Source: Rhodobacterales bacterium (GTDB taxonomy: Bacteria; Pseudomonadota; Alphaproteobacteria; Rhizobiales; Stappiaceae). From it: a DNA stretch of 64,000 bases. Both the position numbers and the translations under genes were made by a program. This document shows positions 7,867 to 15,977 of this stretch, piece by piece (positions within the stretch are counted from its first letter, which is position 1; each line of letters opens with the position of its first letter). The stretch covers positions 239,689-303,688 of the forward strand of contig VIRH01000065.1 in NCBI GenBank assembly GCA_008107755.1. Direction: 5' to 3'. The notes below the pieces were generated by a model. It was not told the DNA's origin. It saw only the letters and a program-made list of their open reading frames with translations, and did no database searches.

Positions 7867-9027
7867 ATGGATTTCTCGATCTCCGACGAGATGAAAATGG
7901 TCACCGAAGCGATTGGCCGTTTCGTCCGCGAAAAGGTTCAGCCTCTCGAGACAGTGACGGAGGAGGACGCGCAGATCCCTCCCGAGGCGCTTGCACGGGT
8001 CAAGGCCGAGGCACAGGCGCTCGGCTTCTATGCGCTGAACATGTCCGAGGAGGTCGGCGGCGGCGGCCTCGGCGTGCTCGACATGTGCCTGGTGGAAGAA
8101 CAGCTCGGCCAGACCTCGGACGCCCTGATCCGGCGCACCTTCGGTCAGGTCTATCCGATGCTGGAGGCTTTCGAAGGCGATCTGCGCGAGAAATATCTCT
8201 ATCCCACGGTCAAGGGCGACAAGATCTGCGCCATGGCGATCACCGAGCCCGGTGCAGGTTCGGACGCTGCCGCGATCAAGACCAATGCCCATCTCGATGC
8301 AGACGAATGGGTGCTCAACGGCACCAAACATTTCATCTCCGACGGTGACATTGCCGACTACGTGATTGTCATGGCGGTGACCGACGCGGAAAAGCGGGCC
8401 CGGGGCGGCATCACTCTTCTGATCGTCGACAAGGGGACGCCAGGTTTCACCGTCGCGCGCAACCAGCCGATGATGGGGCACCGCGGCTATGGCCATGCGG
8501 AGCTCAACTTCGATGATGTCCGTGTTCCCAAGACCAATGTGCTCGGCGAGGTGGGCAACGGCTTCAAGGTCATGATGGCCAATGTCGGCGGCATTCGCCT
8601 CGGGCATATCGGCGCACGGGCCGTCGGCATGGCGAGCCGGGTTCTGGAGATGATGCGCGAGCATGCCGCAACCCGGCAGCAGTTCGGCCAGCCCATCGGC
8701 GACTTCCAGATGGTGCAGCAGATGATTGCCGACAGCGCGATGGAAATCTTCGCAACGCGGATGATGGTGCTCAATACCGCATGGGAGGTCGATCAGGGTC
8801 TCGACCCGCGCGACAAGGTCTCCATGGTGAAGGTGCAGGCGTCGGAAATGCTCGGACGCGTCGCCGACCGGGGAATTCAGGTCTTCGGCGGCTACGGCTT
8901 CACCAAGGAACTGCCCCTGGAGCGCATTTACCGCGATGCGCGGGTGACGCGCATCTATGACGGCACCTCCGAAGTCCACCGCATGTTGATCGCGCGCTCC
9001 GTCATCAAGCGTGGGCTCACGCTCTGA
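7867..9027 (+). CDS. Acyl-CoA dehydrogenase (YDGT variant)
   Basis: 386 residues with the complete FAD-dependent acyl-CoA dehydrogenase fold: N-terminal helical domain, the FAD/substrate segment AMAITEPGAGSDAAAIKT, the middle beta domain with GTKHFISDGDIADYVIV, and the C-terminal helices ending FGGYGFTKELPLERIYRDARVTRIYDGTSEVHR. It would introduce an alpha,beta double bond into a CoA ester and pass electrons to ETF. In medium-chain enzymes the catalytic base is the Glu of YEGT; here that position is Asp (YDGT), a variant also seen in CaiA-like relatives. The gene lies 27 bp after the CoA-transferase and is probably co-transcribed. Confidence 0.9.
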   Translation: MDFSISDEMKMVTEAIGRFVREKVQPLETVTEEDAQIPPEALARVKAEAQALGFYALNMSEEVGGGGLGVLDMCLVEEQLGQTSDALIRRTFGQVYPMLEAFEGDLREKYLYPTVKGDKICAMAITEPGAGSDAAAIKTNAHLDADEWVLNGTKHFISDGDIADYVIVMAVTDAEKRARGGITLLIVDKGTPGFTVARNQPMMGHRGYGHAELNFDDVRVPKTNVLGEVGNGFKVMMANVGGIRLGHIGARAVGMASRVLEMMREHAATRQQFGQPIGDFQMVQQMIADSAMEIFATRMMVLNTAWEVDQGLDPRDKVSMVKVQASEMLGRVADRGIQVFGGYGFTKELPLERIYRDARVTRIYDGTSEVHRMLIARSVIKRGLTL

Positions 9028-9072
9028 CATGCCGATGACTGGGCAGCCCGCACGGACCAACAAGAGAAAACG

Positions 9073-9474
9073 ATGACGCAGGACACACTGACAAAAGGCG
9101 AGTCGATCACCTTCCGCAAAACCATGAGCGTGGCGGAGCAGGGGTTCTTTACTGGCATCTCCGGCAATCTCGGCGGGCTTTATGTGGATCGCCGCCAGGC
9201 GCAGTCGCTGGGACTTGCAGACATGGCGGTTTTCGAGCTCGCTGCCGGCGCTCTCTTCAGCACCGCGCTGGCCCGGCTGGCGGGAAACGGCTGGCGCATT
9301 TCGGCGATATCCTTCCGCTTCAGCCGCGCCCTCGTCCTTGGCGAAACGCTTGCGGCGACGGCGACCCTGGAAACGGTCGGCGACACTCTGGCCTTCGATC
9401 TCTCCGGGGCCGTGGGGGATGACATCGTGATCGAAGGCGAGGCATCGATGGCGCCCGTGGCCAGCAATGTATGA
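9073..9474 (+). CDS. MaoC-like hot-dog protein (first of a pair)
   Basis: 133 residues with a single hot-dog fold pattern: a start resembling KGESITFRKTMSVAEQGFFTGISGNLGGLYVD, then a central helix (AVFELAAGALFSTALARLAG) and strands RISAISFRFSRALVLGETL and TATLETVGDTLAFDL. The R-hydratase Asp/His motif is poorly kept (GNLGGLYVDR in place of the usual D.NP.H.D), so it may be the non-catalytic half of a heteromeric hydratase with the next gene, which it overlaps by 8 bp. Paired small MaoC proteins that form heterodimers are known in CoA-ester pathways; that this pair does so is inference. Confidence 0.7.
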   Translation: MTQDTLTKGESITFRKTMSVAEQGFFTGISGNLGGLYVDRRQAQSLGLADMAVFELAAGALFSTALARLAGNGWRISAISFRFSRALVLGETLAATATLETVGDTLAFDLSGAVGDDIVIEGEASMAPVASNV

Positions 9475-9901
9475 CATCCGGCAGATCGACGAGCTTTCCG
9501 TTGGAGACAGCGTCACGGTTTCCAAGACCGTAACGGAGGCCGACGGGGCGATGTACATCGCCGCAACTGGTGACTTCGGTCCGGTTCACGTGGACGAGGA
9601 ATATGCCTCCGGCACCCGTTTTGGCGAACGCCTGGCGCCGGGCATCCTGGTTGCCGGCATATGCACCTCCGTGCTGACCGCCGAACTTGTCGGGACGCTC
9701 GGCGTCTCGATCCGCGACAGCTTCTGGTTCACCGGAGCCGTGCGCTATGGAGACACCATCACGTTCGATATCTGGATTTCCTCGAAGGACGAGGAAAACC
9801 GGACCGTGGACTGGCAGGCATCTGCCCGCAACGAGGAGGGCGTCGAGGTTCTGAAGGTGGACGCCACGTTGAAATTTCCCCGAAAGAAAGTGACGACATG
9901 A
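9467..9901 (+). CDS. MaoC family dehydratase/hydratase
   Basis: 144 residues, single hot-dog domain. The hydratase motif is present as GDFGPVHVDEEYASGTRFGERLAPGILVAG (residues about 38-67), corresponding to the D..P.H.D..yA....F......G.l motif of (R)-specific enoyl-CoA hydratases. It would add water to the enoyl-CoA made by the preceding acyl-CoA dehydrogenase. It overlaps both neighbours: 8 bp with the upstream hot-dog gene and ATGA with the downstream aldolase-like gene, so the order of the operon is dehydrogenation, hydration, then cleavage. Confidence 0.85.
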   Translation: MYDIRQIDELSVGDSVTVSKTVTEADGAMYIAATGDFGPVHVDEEYASGTRFGERLAPGILVAGICTSVLTAELVGTLGVSIRDSFWFTGAVRYGDTITFDIWISSKDEENRTVDWQASARNEEGVEVLKVDATLKFPRKKVTT

Positions 9902-10830
9902 CCCTGACCGGCAAGGATCTTCGCGGCATCACGGTTGCCACCGTTCTGCCTTTCGCTGAAGATGGAGCGATCGACTGGGACGGCTATGCCGCAGTGCTTG
10001 ACCACTGCGCCCGGCCCGAGACGACCGACTGCGTCTTCGTCAACGGCCACGCCGGCGAAGCGACCGCCCTGACCGACGGTGAGAGGGCGGACGTCATCCG
10101 CCGCACGCGCGACCATATCGGCAAGGACCGGCCGCTTCTTGCAGGGGTGGTGCCCACCGGCCTGCCGGATGCGCTTCGCCAGGCCGAGGCCGCTCGGGAG
10201 GCGGGGGCAGACGTGGCCGTGATCTTTCCCGCTGAAGCGCTCGGCGGCGGCAATGCGGCGACACCGGCGGCTGTGAAGCTGTTCGAGACGCTTGGCCGTG
10301 AGCTGCAGATGCCGCTCTCCCACTTCCAGTTTCCCATTGCGTCCGGCTTCGGACTGTCCACGCCCGTGCTTGCGGAAGTTGCGAAAGTGCCCGAGGTGAT
10401 TGCAATCAAGGAAGGCTCGGCAACCATGCTGGCCTATGACGAGAACCGGCGTGCGGTCCGGGATGCGGCGCCCGATGTTGCGCTTCTTCCGTCGAACTTT
10501 CACTGGTTTTTCTCGCAGGTCGCTCTTGGCGGCGACGGCATCCTGTCGGGTCTGGCAAGCCTCGTTCCGGGCCTGCTTGCCGACCTCTGGAAAGCCTCCG
10601 AGGCAATGGATCTTTCCGCCATGCGCGAAGCCAACGACCGTCTCTATCCGGTCGTTCGGGCGATCTACGGACCGGCACCGGTCATCGACATGCATACCAG
10701 AATGAAGGACGGGCTACAGATGTTGGGGATCATTCGCAATGCAACGCCGCGCCTGCCGCTGCTGCCGCAGTCGCACGAGGTGCGCGAAGGGGTGCGCAAG
10801 GCTCTGATTGCTGCGGAGGTTATGCGATGA
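9898..10830 (+). CDS. DapA-superfamily (N-acetylneuraminate lyase/DHDPS fold) protein, atypical active site, copy 1
   Basis: 310 residues, normal length for the (beta/alpha)8 class I aldolases. The Schiff-base Lys is kept (Lys171 in VIAIKEGS). Two other hallmark motifs are changed: the GTTGE phosphate/carboxylate loop reads NGHAGE at 49-54, and the YN of the proton-relay motif reads FQ (SHFQFP, Phe143). The start is placed at 9898, where ATG overlaps the stop of the preceding hydratase gene; the frame is open further upstream but lies inside that gene. It is followed with ATGA overlap by a paralogue with the same two changes. A retro-aldol or dehydratase role on a 2-oxo acid is likely; the substrate is unknown. 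Confidence 0.85.
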   Translation: MTLTGKDLRGITVATVLPFAEDGAIDWDGYAAVLDHCARPETTDCVFVNGHAGEATALTDGERADVIRRTRDHIGKDRPLLAGVVPTGLPDALRQAEAAREAGADVAVIFPAEALGGGNAATPAAVKLFETLGRELQMPLSHFQFPIASGFGLSTPVLAEVAKVPEVIAIKEGSATMLAYDENRRAVRDAAPDVALLPSNFHWFFSQVALGGDGILSGLASLVPGLLADLWKASEAMDLSAMREANDRLYPVVRAIYGPAPVIDMHTRMKDGLQMLGIIRNATPRLPLLPQSHEVREGVRKALIAAEVMR

Positions 10831-11750
10831 CTGTTGGAACCAACGGCGGCCTCTATGCGGCCACGATCTGCCCGATGCATGAGGATGGTTCACTGGACCT
10901 TGCGAGCCTCGAGCGGCATTTCACCGAGGTGCTGGCGGACGACGGCCAGGCGGGGTTGCTCCTCAACGGGCATGCAGGTGAAGGCATTCACCTTGCGAGG
11001 TCAGAGCAGGCCGAGGTCGTGCGGATCGCCCGTTCTGTTGCGCCCGGCCGGCGCATTCTCGCTGCGGTGAGTTCGGAAAATACACGTTTCGCCGCGCAGG
11101 ATGCCACCGCGGCACTTGAAGCCGGCGCGGATGCCGTCATGGTATTCGCACCGTTCTCCTGGGCCCTTGGCGCCGATCCGCGGTCCATCGTCGATCACCA
11201 CAAGGGTATCGCGGAAATGACCGGAGCGCCGGTCTATCTCTTCCAGGGATCGGTCGGTGCCGGACGTACCGCATATGCGCCCGACGTGCTGCGCCAACTT
11301 CTGGAGATCGATGCTGTCGTCGGCATCAAGGAAGGCAGCTGGGAAACCAAATCCTATGAAACGACCCGCAGGATCGCGCGCGAACTGCGGCCCGATGTGG
11401 CTGTCATGGCGTCGGGCGACGAGCATCTCTTCACCTGTTTCACGATTGGAAGCGACGGTTCGGCGGTCAGTCTCTCTGCCATCCTGCCCGAGTTGATCTC
11501 CGCACTGGACAGGAACGTGCGCGAAGGCCGGATGGAAGACGCGCTCGAGATCCATTCCGCACTCTTCGATTTCGCGGCTCTCGTCTACAGGGCGCCCGGC
11601 CATCTGGCGGCCGCCCGTCTGAAGGCCTGCCTGCACGAGTTGGGCCGTATCTCCAACCCTGCCTGCCGGCGTCCCACTCCTCAGATCGACCAAGCCGAAC
11701 TGAGCGCGCTGATGAACGCTCTACGGCCCTGCCTGAACCTGATCCCATGA
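10827..11750 (+). CDS. DapA-superfamily protein, atypical active site, copy 2
   Basis: 307 residues. Schiff-base Lys168 is present in VVGIKEGS. As in the upstream copy, the GTTGE motif is replaced by NGHAGE (47-52) and the catalytic-Tyr position is Phe (VYLFQGS, Phe139). Identity with copy 1 is patchy outside the motifs, so this is an old duplication or a recruited subfamily pair, not a recent repeat. The C-terminus is rich in small helices and would complete the barrel and tail. It overlaps the neighbours on both sides (ATGA), so all genes from 6631 to 12049 are probably one transcript. Two tandem non-identical copies suggest a hetero-oligomer or two successive cleavage steps. Confidence 0.85.
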   Translation: MTVGTNGGLYAATICPMHEDGSLDLASLERHFTEVLADDGQAGLLLNGHAGEGIHLARSEQAEVVRIARSVAPGRRILAAVSSENTRFAAQDATAALEAGADAVMVFAPFSWALGADPRSIVDHHKGIAEMTGAPVYLFQGSVGAGRTAYAPDVLRQLLEIDAVVGIKEGSWETKSYETTRRIARELRPDVAVMASGDEHLFTCFTIGSDGSAVSLSAILPELISALDRNVREGRMEDALEIHSALFDFAALVYRAPGHLAAARLKACLHELGRISNPACRRPTPQIDQAELSALMNALRPCLNLIP

Positions 11751-12049
11751 GCGAAACCCAGACCCACATCGTTTTCGTCGATATCGACCCGGAGCATGAA
11801 GCCGCCTTCGACGAATGGTACGAGACGCAGCATATTCCGGATATTCTGGCCTGCCCCGGCTGGCTGGCTGCGCGCCGCGAAAAATGCATCGAGGGCGGCC
11901 CGCGCCACGTCGCGATCTATACGATCACCGGTCCGGAAGCCTATGAAACCCCGGAGTTCGATGCTATCAAGGGCTTCGGCCCCTTCAGCGACAAGGTGCG
12001 CAACTTCCGCCGTATCCGGCTGACGCAAAGCGAGCCGGCTTCTCTGTAA
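11747..12049 (+). CDS. DUF4286-like small ferredoxin-fold (dabb-type) protein
   Basis: 100 residues. The sequence has IVFVDIDPEHEAAFDEWYETQHIPDIL, then CPGWLAARREKC and HVAIYTITGPEAYETPEF. The pattern 'E..F..WY...HIPDil..PG...arr' is that of DUF4286/EthD-like dimeric alpha-beta barrel proteins, often found beside CoA-ester and aromatic catabolic genes. They may be small-molecule isomerases, monooxygenases or stress proteins; no catalytic residue can be assigned here. ATGA overlap with the upstream aldolase-like gene suggests obligate co-translation. Confidence 0.65.
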   Translation: MSETQTHIVFVDIDPEHEAAFDEWYETQHIPDILACPGWLAARREKCIEGGPRHVAIYTITGPEAYETPEFDAIKGFGPFSDKVRNFRRIRLTQSEPASL

Positions 12050-12069
12050 CCGGGATACTTATTGCGAAC

Positions 12070-12996
12070 ATGCTGAATCTCAGACAGCTCGAAATTCTGC
12101 GGGCCGTGGTTCAGTACCGTACCACTGTGGGCGCCGCGGAGCGGCTGGGGATGTCCCAGCCGTCTATCTCGAATACCATCCGTCACATAGAATCGGTGCT
12201 TGGCTTTCCTCTGTTCGAGCGCGTCAGCAACCGCCTGTCCCCGACGGAAGAGGCGCTGATCCTTTTGGAGGAATCCGAGCCGCTCTTCATGCTGCGGGAC
12301 GCAGTGAACCAGCGCGCGTCCGACTTGCGGCTGGGAAGGATCGGCCGTATCCGCGTGGCGTCGACCGCCGAATTGAGCGAGGCCCTGCTGCCGCGTGTCA
12401 TCGCCGAGTACGCCGAAGAGTTTCCCCGCATCCAGATCTCCCTGGAAACCCGACCGCTCGACAGCGTCCTGCAGGTCGTCGAAAACGGGCTGGCGGATGT
12501 AGCCTTCGTCATGTCCGCCTATGAGCGGCAAGCGCTTGATTACGAACTGATCGATCAACTGAGTGCCGTGTGCCTGTGCCCCGAGGACGATCCGCTCGCA
12601 AAGCTCGATGTGATCACCCCCCGCGATCTCTACGAGCGTCCGCTGGTCGGACCTCAGGTGGCCAATCGGGTCGGATTGATGCTTGCCGACAGCTTCCGCG
12701 TCAGCGGTTTCGAATACAGTCCGGCGATCGAGACGCGGTTCATGAATGCGGCCGCCCGGATCGTCAGCGAAGGCTGGGGGATTACGGTCGTCGATGAACT
12801 GTCGGCCTTCAGCGCGATGCGGCACGGTCTGGTCGTGCGGCCTTACGAACCTGCCGTGCGTTTCGAGTTGTCGGCGGCGCTCCTGAAAACGAAGCCGCGC
12901 TCACGTCAGATCACGCGCTTCATCAATGCCTTCAGGGAACATGCGGCCAACCGGATCACCGAAGTCAGGATGGTGAGCCAGCGCGCCGGCTCATGA
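12070..12996 (+). CDS. LysR-family transcriptional regulator
   Basis: 308 residues. The N-terminal winged helix-turn-helix (MLNLRQLEILRAVVQYRTTV, then GAAERLGMSQPSISNTIRHIE) is typical, and the rest is the periplasmic-binding-protein-like effector domain (from about residue 93, IRVASTAELSEALLPRVIAE). It follows the catabolic operon by 20 bp on the same strand, unlike the usual divergent LysR arrangement, so it is likely co-transcribed and may control the operon's own promoter before 6631 or the TRAP genes at 14104. The effector is probably an intermediate of the pathway, which is inference. Confidence 0.9.
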   Translation: MLNLRQLEILRAVVQYRTTVGAAERLGMSQPSISNTIRHIESVLGFPLFERVSNRLSPTEEALILLEESEPLFMLRDAVNQRASDLRLGRIGRIRVASTAELSEALLPRVIAEYAEEFPRIQISLETRPLDSVLQVVENGLADVAFVMSAYERQALDYELIDQLSAVCLCPEDDPLAKLDVITPRDLYERPLVGPQVANRVGLMLADSFRVSGFEYSPAIETRFMNAAARIVSEGWGITVVDELSAFSAMRHGLVVRPYEPAVRFELSAALLKTKPRSRQITRFINAFREHAANRITEVRMVSQRAGS

Positions 12997-13050
12997 CGGG
13001 TCGGCAGTCGGCTCGCGTCCGGCATCGCGAAGCTCCGGTGCCGAAGGCCC

Positions 13051-13848
13051 TCAAGGCAGGGCCCGGGAAACCGTTTCCTGGCGCACCTCCTCCAGAAGCC
13101 GCGCACCGCCGTCAATGATGAGATTCGTCTCGTTAGTGGCGACGATCAGCGTGGCACCGAGGTCAACCGCGTGTGATTGAATCAGATCGCTCGGCAGGCC
13201 CATGATTCCGTAACTGCAGCCATGTGTCCGGGCGGCGGCGGCGATGCGCATGCACGCGGTCAGGAAGTCAGCGTGGCGAAGCTGCCCGCGCAATCCAAGT
13301 CCGTCGGCGAGATCATTGCTCCCGATCATCAGCCCGTCGATGCCCGGTGTCGCGGCAATTTCCTCCACTGTATCCAGAGCGGTCGCGCTTTCGATCATCG
13401 CAATGACCTGGGTGCCAGTGTCTGACCTGGTGCACAATTCTTCGGCAGGAAGCGAGTGGTAGTCGAAGGTCGGCAGGGGGCCGGGCAGGGCGCGTGACCC
13501 TGTCGGACGGAACCGGCAGGCATCGACGATTCGGCGTGCATCGTCCGGACTGTCGACATGGGGAACGATGACGCCGGCAGCGCCGCAATCCAGGACGCGG
13601 GCGAGGTCCGGCGACCCCGGGCCGGTGACGCGGCCATAGACCGGAAACCGGCTTGCCTGACCGACGGCGGCCATCTGTCCCAGTTCTGCGATGCCGAGCG
13701 GTCCATGTTCCATATCAACGACAGCAAAGGCGAAGCCGGCGCCACGCGCCAGCAGGATTGCTTCCGCTTTGCCGAAAAGGCAGAAGGCGAGGCCATAATC
13801 TGTTGTTGCGTGACCATCAATCGGTCGTTTTGATGCTGCAAAAATCAT
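13051..13848 (-). CDS. HpcH/HpaI family class II aldolase
   Basis: 265 residues from the ATG at 13848. Family signatures are AFAVVDMEHGPLGIAEL, RVTGPGSPDLARVLDCGAAGVIVPHVDSPDDARRIVDACRF and VIAMIESATALDTVEEIAATPGIDGLMIGSNDLADGLGL, which supply the metal-binding Glu (MIES) and Asp (SNDLA). Such enzymes cleave 4-hydroxy-2-oxo acids to pyruvate or oxaloacetate plus an aldehyde. The family's catalytic His sits in MEHG. It is convergent with the LysR gene and divergent from the first TRAP transporter. A longer frame begins at 13893 but lacks a ribosome-binding site and starts with a Lys/Asn-rich segment, so the shorter start was chosen. Confidence 0.87.
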   Translation of the reverse strand: MIFAASKRPIDGHATTDYGLAFCLFGKAEAILLARGAGFAFAVVDMEHGPLGIAELGQMAAVGQASRFPVYGRVTGPGSPDLARVLDCGAAGVIVPHVDSPDDARRIVDACRFRPTGSRALPGPLPTFDYHSLPAEELCTRSDTGTQVIAMIESATALDTVEEIAATPGIDGLMIGSNDLADGLGLRGQLRHADFLTACMRIAAAARTHGCSYGIMGLPSDLIQSHAVDLGATLIVATNETNLIIDGGARLLEEVRQETVSRALP

Positions 13849-14103
13849 CAATTGCCTATATTTTATACTGTAGTTATTTGATTTACTAATCACTTAGCGA
13901 ATTGATCGCGTAATTGCCAAAAAAAACAGGGCAATAAATACTTGCTATTCGTATATTTATAGTTCCGCATCTTCCTCGCGCCGCCAGAGTTGGTAACTTG
14001 CCCCAAAGATGGGCGGGGCTAAAAAATACCCAAAGTATGGCCGCCGCCTTTGTATGAGTTTCGCTCGCGGTCCAGCGAGCGACAAAGAGCATGCGGAGAA
14101 AAG
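13849..14103. promoter_or_regulatory. Divergent promoter region of aldolase and TRAP-1 genes
   Basis: An AT-rich gap with a small palindrome TGATT-TACT-AATCA at 13879-13892 and several TATA-like hexamers (for example TATATT near 13855 and TATATTTATAG near 13951). This is where the promoters for the minus-strand aldolase and the plus-strand dctQMP operon must lie. The palindrome shares an ACT(T)AATCA-like core with the site at 21256-21274, so one regulator could control both TRAP loci; this is suggestive only. Confidence 0.4.
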
Positions 14104-14658
14104 ATGGTCGCGAACCGCACCGGCACATCCGGGCCTCTCGGACTTTTGCGTGTCTGCCTTAATATTCTGCGCCGGCTTGTTGATGTGGTGGCCTTGCTGC
14201 TTCTTGCGTATATGGCTCTTGCCATTCTCGCGCAGATCGTCGGGCGCTACTTCTTCAACTACTCCATCGCCTGGAGCGAGGAAACCGCAACCTTCGCGCA
14301 GGTCTGGCTGACGCTTCTCGGGGCCGGCATTGCGATGCGCTACAACCAGCACGTCGGCGTTGACCTTTTGATCCGCATGGCGCCGCGTGTCGTCCAGCGC
14401 GTTTGCGTCGGCGCGGGCCTTCTCCTGAGCCTCTGGTTCCTCGGGGTGGTGGTTTTTGGATCGCTGTCCATGGTGGCGATCGGCTTTATCGTGAAGTCGC
14501 CGGCTCTGCAGATCCCGATGGCCATCCCCTACATGGCGTTGCCCGTCGGCTTCGGCTACTTCCTGATCGAGACCGCAATCAGCACGCTGCCTCGGGTCCT
14601 CCATCCCGGCAGCGACGCGTCCGCCAAAGTCGAAGAAGAACGCGAGGCGGCAGCATGA
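14104..14658 (+). CDS. TRAP transporter small permease (DctQ type), system 1
   Basis: 184 residues from ATG 14104 with about four membrane helices: VDVVALLLLAYMALAILAQIV, a second around FAQVWLTLLGAGIAMRY, a third at VGAGLLLSLWFLGVVVFG and a fourth at IPYMALPVGFGYFLIETA. The family signature GRYFFNYSIAWSEETATFAQVWLTLLGAG is intact. It pairs with the large permease encoded immediately downstream (ATGA overlap) to drive Na+-coupled uptake of a ligand presented by the periplasmic DctP protein at 15978. The upstream extension to 14050 was rejected because it is Arg/Ser-rich and lacks a ribosome-binding site. Confidence 0.9.
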   Translation: MVANRTGTSGPLGLLRVCLNILRRLVDVVALLLLAYMALAILAQIVGRYFFNYSIAWSEETATFAQVWLTLLGAGIAMRYNQHVGVDLLIRMAPRVVQRVCVGAGLLLSLWFLGVVVFGSLSMVAIGFIVKSPALQIPMAIPYMALPVGFGYFLIETAISTLPRVLHPGSDASAKVEEEREAAA

Positions 14659-15932
14659 TCTGGGCAGCCGGCGGATTTCTGCTTCTCCTTGTTTCGGGCG
14701 TTCCGATCGTCCTCGCGCTCGGTATCGCGGCTCTGCTCGCCATTGAGGTGACAACGTCAACCCCGGTGTCGATCGTCGCGCAACGTGTCTATGGCGGTAT
14801 CAATTCCTTCACTCTCATGGCGATCCCTTTCTTCGTCGCATCGGGCCTGTTGATGGATGCAGGCGGGATTGCCCGCCGGTTTGTCAATCTGGCCAGCGCG
14901 CTGGTCGGATGGATCAGCGGCAGCCTCTACCTGGTCTCGATCGTCACCGGCACGGGGCTTGCCGCGATTTCCGGATCCGGCTCCGCCGACACGGCCGCCA
15001 TCAGCGCCGTCATGACGCCGGAAATGCGCAAGAGGAACTACAATATCGACCTTGCCGCCTCGGTCATCGCGGCGTCGGGATCGCTGGCGTCCATCATTCC
15101 GCCGTCCATCGTCATGATCGTGATTGCCATTACCTCCAACCAGTCTATCGGGGCGATGTTTCTCGGAGGCATCATTCCCGGCCTGCTCGTGATGATCGCT
15201 TTGATGTTCGGTTGCTGGCTCTATGCCCGCCGGGGGGGCGACGCCGTCTCCGACACGGAGGCCTTTACGCTGAAGCGTCTCGTGGAGGGTTTCGTGGATG
15301 CAGCGCCGGGTATGCTGGTCCCGGTGGTTATCATCGGCGGGATCGTCGGCGGTGTCTTTACGGCGACGGAAGCAGCCTGCGTCGCCCTGTTCACGACGCT
15401 GTTCATCACGATGGTCGTCTACCGCGAGCTTCACGTACGCGATCTGCCGGCAATTTTCCTGAGGGCAATCTGCCTTTCGGCGACGGTGCTGATCATTGTC
15501 TCGACGGCTTCGGTGTTCACCTGGATCATCGCGACCCAGGGCTTTCCCGCAATGCTCAAGGAATGGCTGACGGGCGTCACCGACAGTCCGGTCGCGTTCT
15601 TGCTGATCGTCAATATCCTGCTGCTGGTCGTCGGCATGTTCATGGAAAGCATCTCTGCGATCCTCATCCTTTTGCCGATCCTTCTGCCGATCGCCCAGAG
15701 CTACGGCATTCATCCCGTCCAGTTCGGCGTGATCACTGCGCTGAACCTGTCGATCGGCCTGATCACACCGCCTTACGGCATCTGCCTCTATGTGGCTTCG
15801 TCCGTTGCGGGCCGGCGCATTGAGCAGGTCTCGCGAAAGGTTTGGCTTCCCCTGTCCTGCATGTTGCTCGCGCTCATTCTCGTGAACTTCGTGCCGGCAG
15901 TCTCGCTCTGGCTTCCCTCACTCCTCAACTGA
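14655..15932 (+). CDS. TRAP transporter large permease (DctM type), system 1
   Basis: 425 residues, usual length, about 12 hydrophobic segments. Diagnostic stretches are SFTLMAIPFFVASGLLMDAGGI, ISGSGSADTAAISAVMTPEM and the second repeat ILLLVVGMFMESISAILILLPILLPIA followed by ITPPYGICLYVASSVAG. It forms the ion-coupled transport channel of the TRAP system. The frame is open further upstream in the small-permease gene, but the ATG at 14655 overlaps that gene's stop (ATGA) and matches the conserved start of the family (MIWAAGGFLLLLVSGVPI). Confidence 0.93.
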   Translation: MIWAAGGFLLLLVSGVPIVLALGIAALLAIEVTTSTPVSIVAQRVYGGINSFTLMAIPFFVASGLLMDAGGIARRFVNLASALVGWISGSLYLVSIVTGTGLAAISGSGSADTAAISAVMTPEMRKRNYNIDLAASVIAASGSLASIIPPSIVMIVIAITSNQSIGAMFLGGIIPGLLVMIALMFGCWLYARRGGDAVSDTEAFTLKRLVEGFVDAAPGMLVPVVIIGGIVGGVFTATEAACVALFTTLFITMVVYRELHVRDLPAIFLRAICLSATVLIIVSTASVFTWIIATQGFPAMLKEWLTGVTDSPVAFLLIVNILLLVVGMFMESISAILILLPILLPIAQSYGIHPVQFGVITALNLSIGLITPPYGICLYVASSVAGRRIEQVSRKVWLPLSCMLLALILVNFVPAVSLWLPSLLN

Positions 15933-15977
15933 GGCGGAACACCAACCTTCCTTCCAACCAAAGAAAGTGAAAAGCAA

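Noticed and set aside
6625..9558. A 977-codon open frame on the minus strand, opposite the CoA-transferase, acyl-CoA dehydrogenase and hot-dog genes
   Set aside because: It is the antisense shadow of high-G+C codons in three well-recognised plus-strand genes. It resembles no protein, with Cys/His/Arg-rich low-quality composition.
9661..9897. Longer start for the first DapA-like protein
   Set aside because: The extension lies inside the MaoC gene and reads as Arg-rich non-protein; ATGA overlap and homology start support 9898.
13849..14103. Possible riboswitch between the aldolase and TRAP genes
   Set aside because: AT-rich but no conserved riboswitch core or aptamer-like helices seen.
14757..15713. 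A 318-codon minus-strand frame opposite the first DctM gene
   Set aside because: Asp/Arg/Gln-rich shadow of the membrane protein codons; no family.
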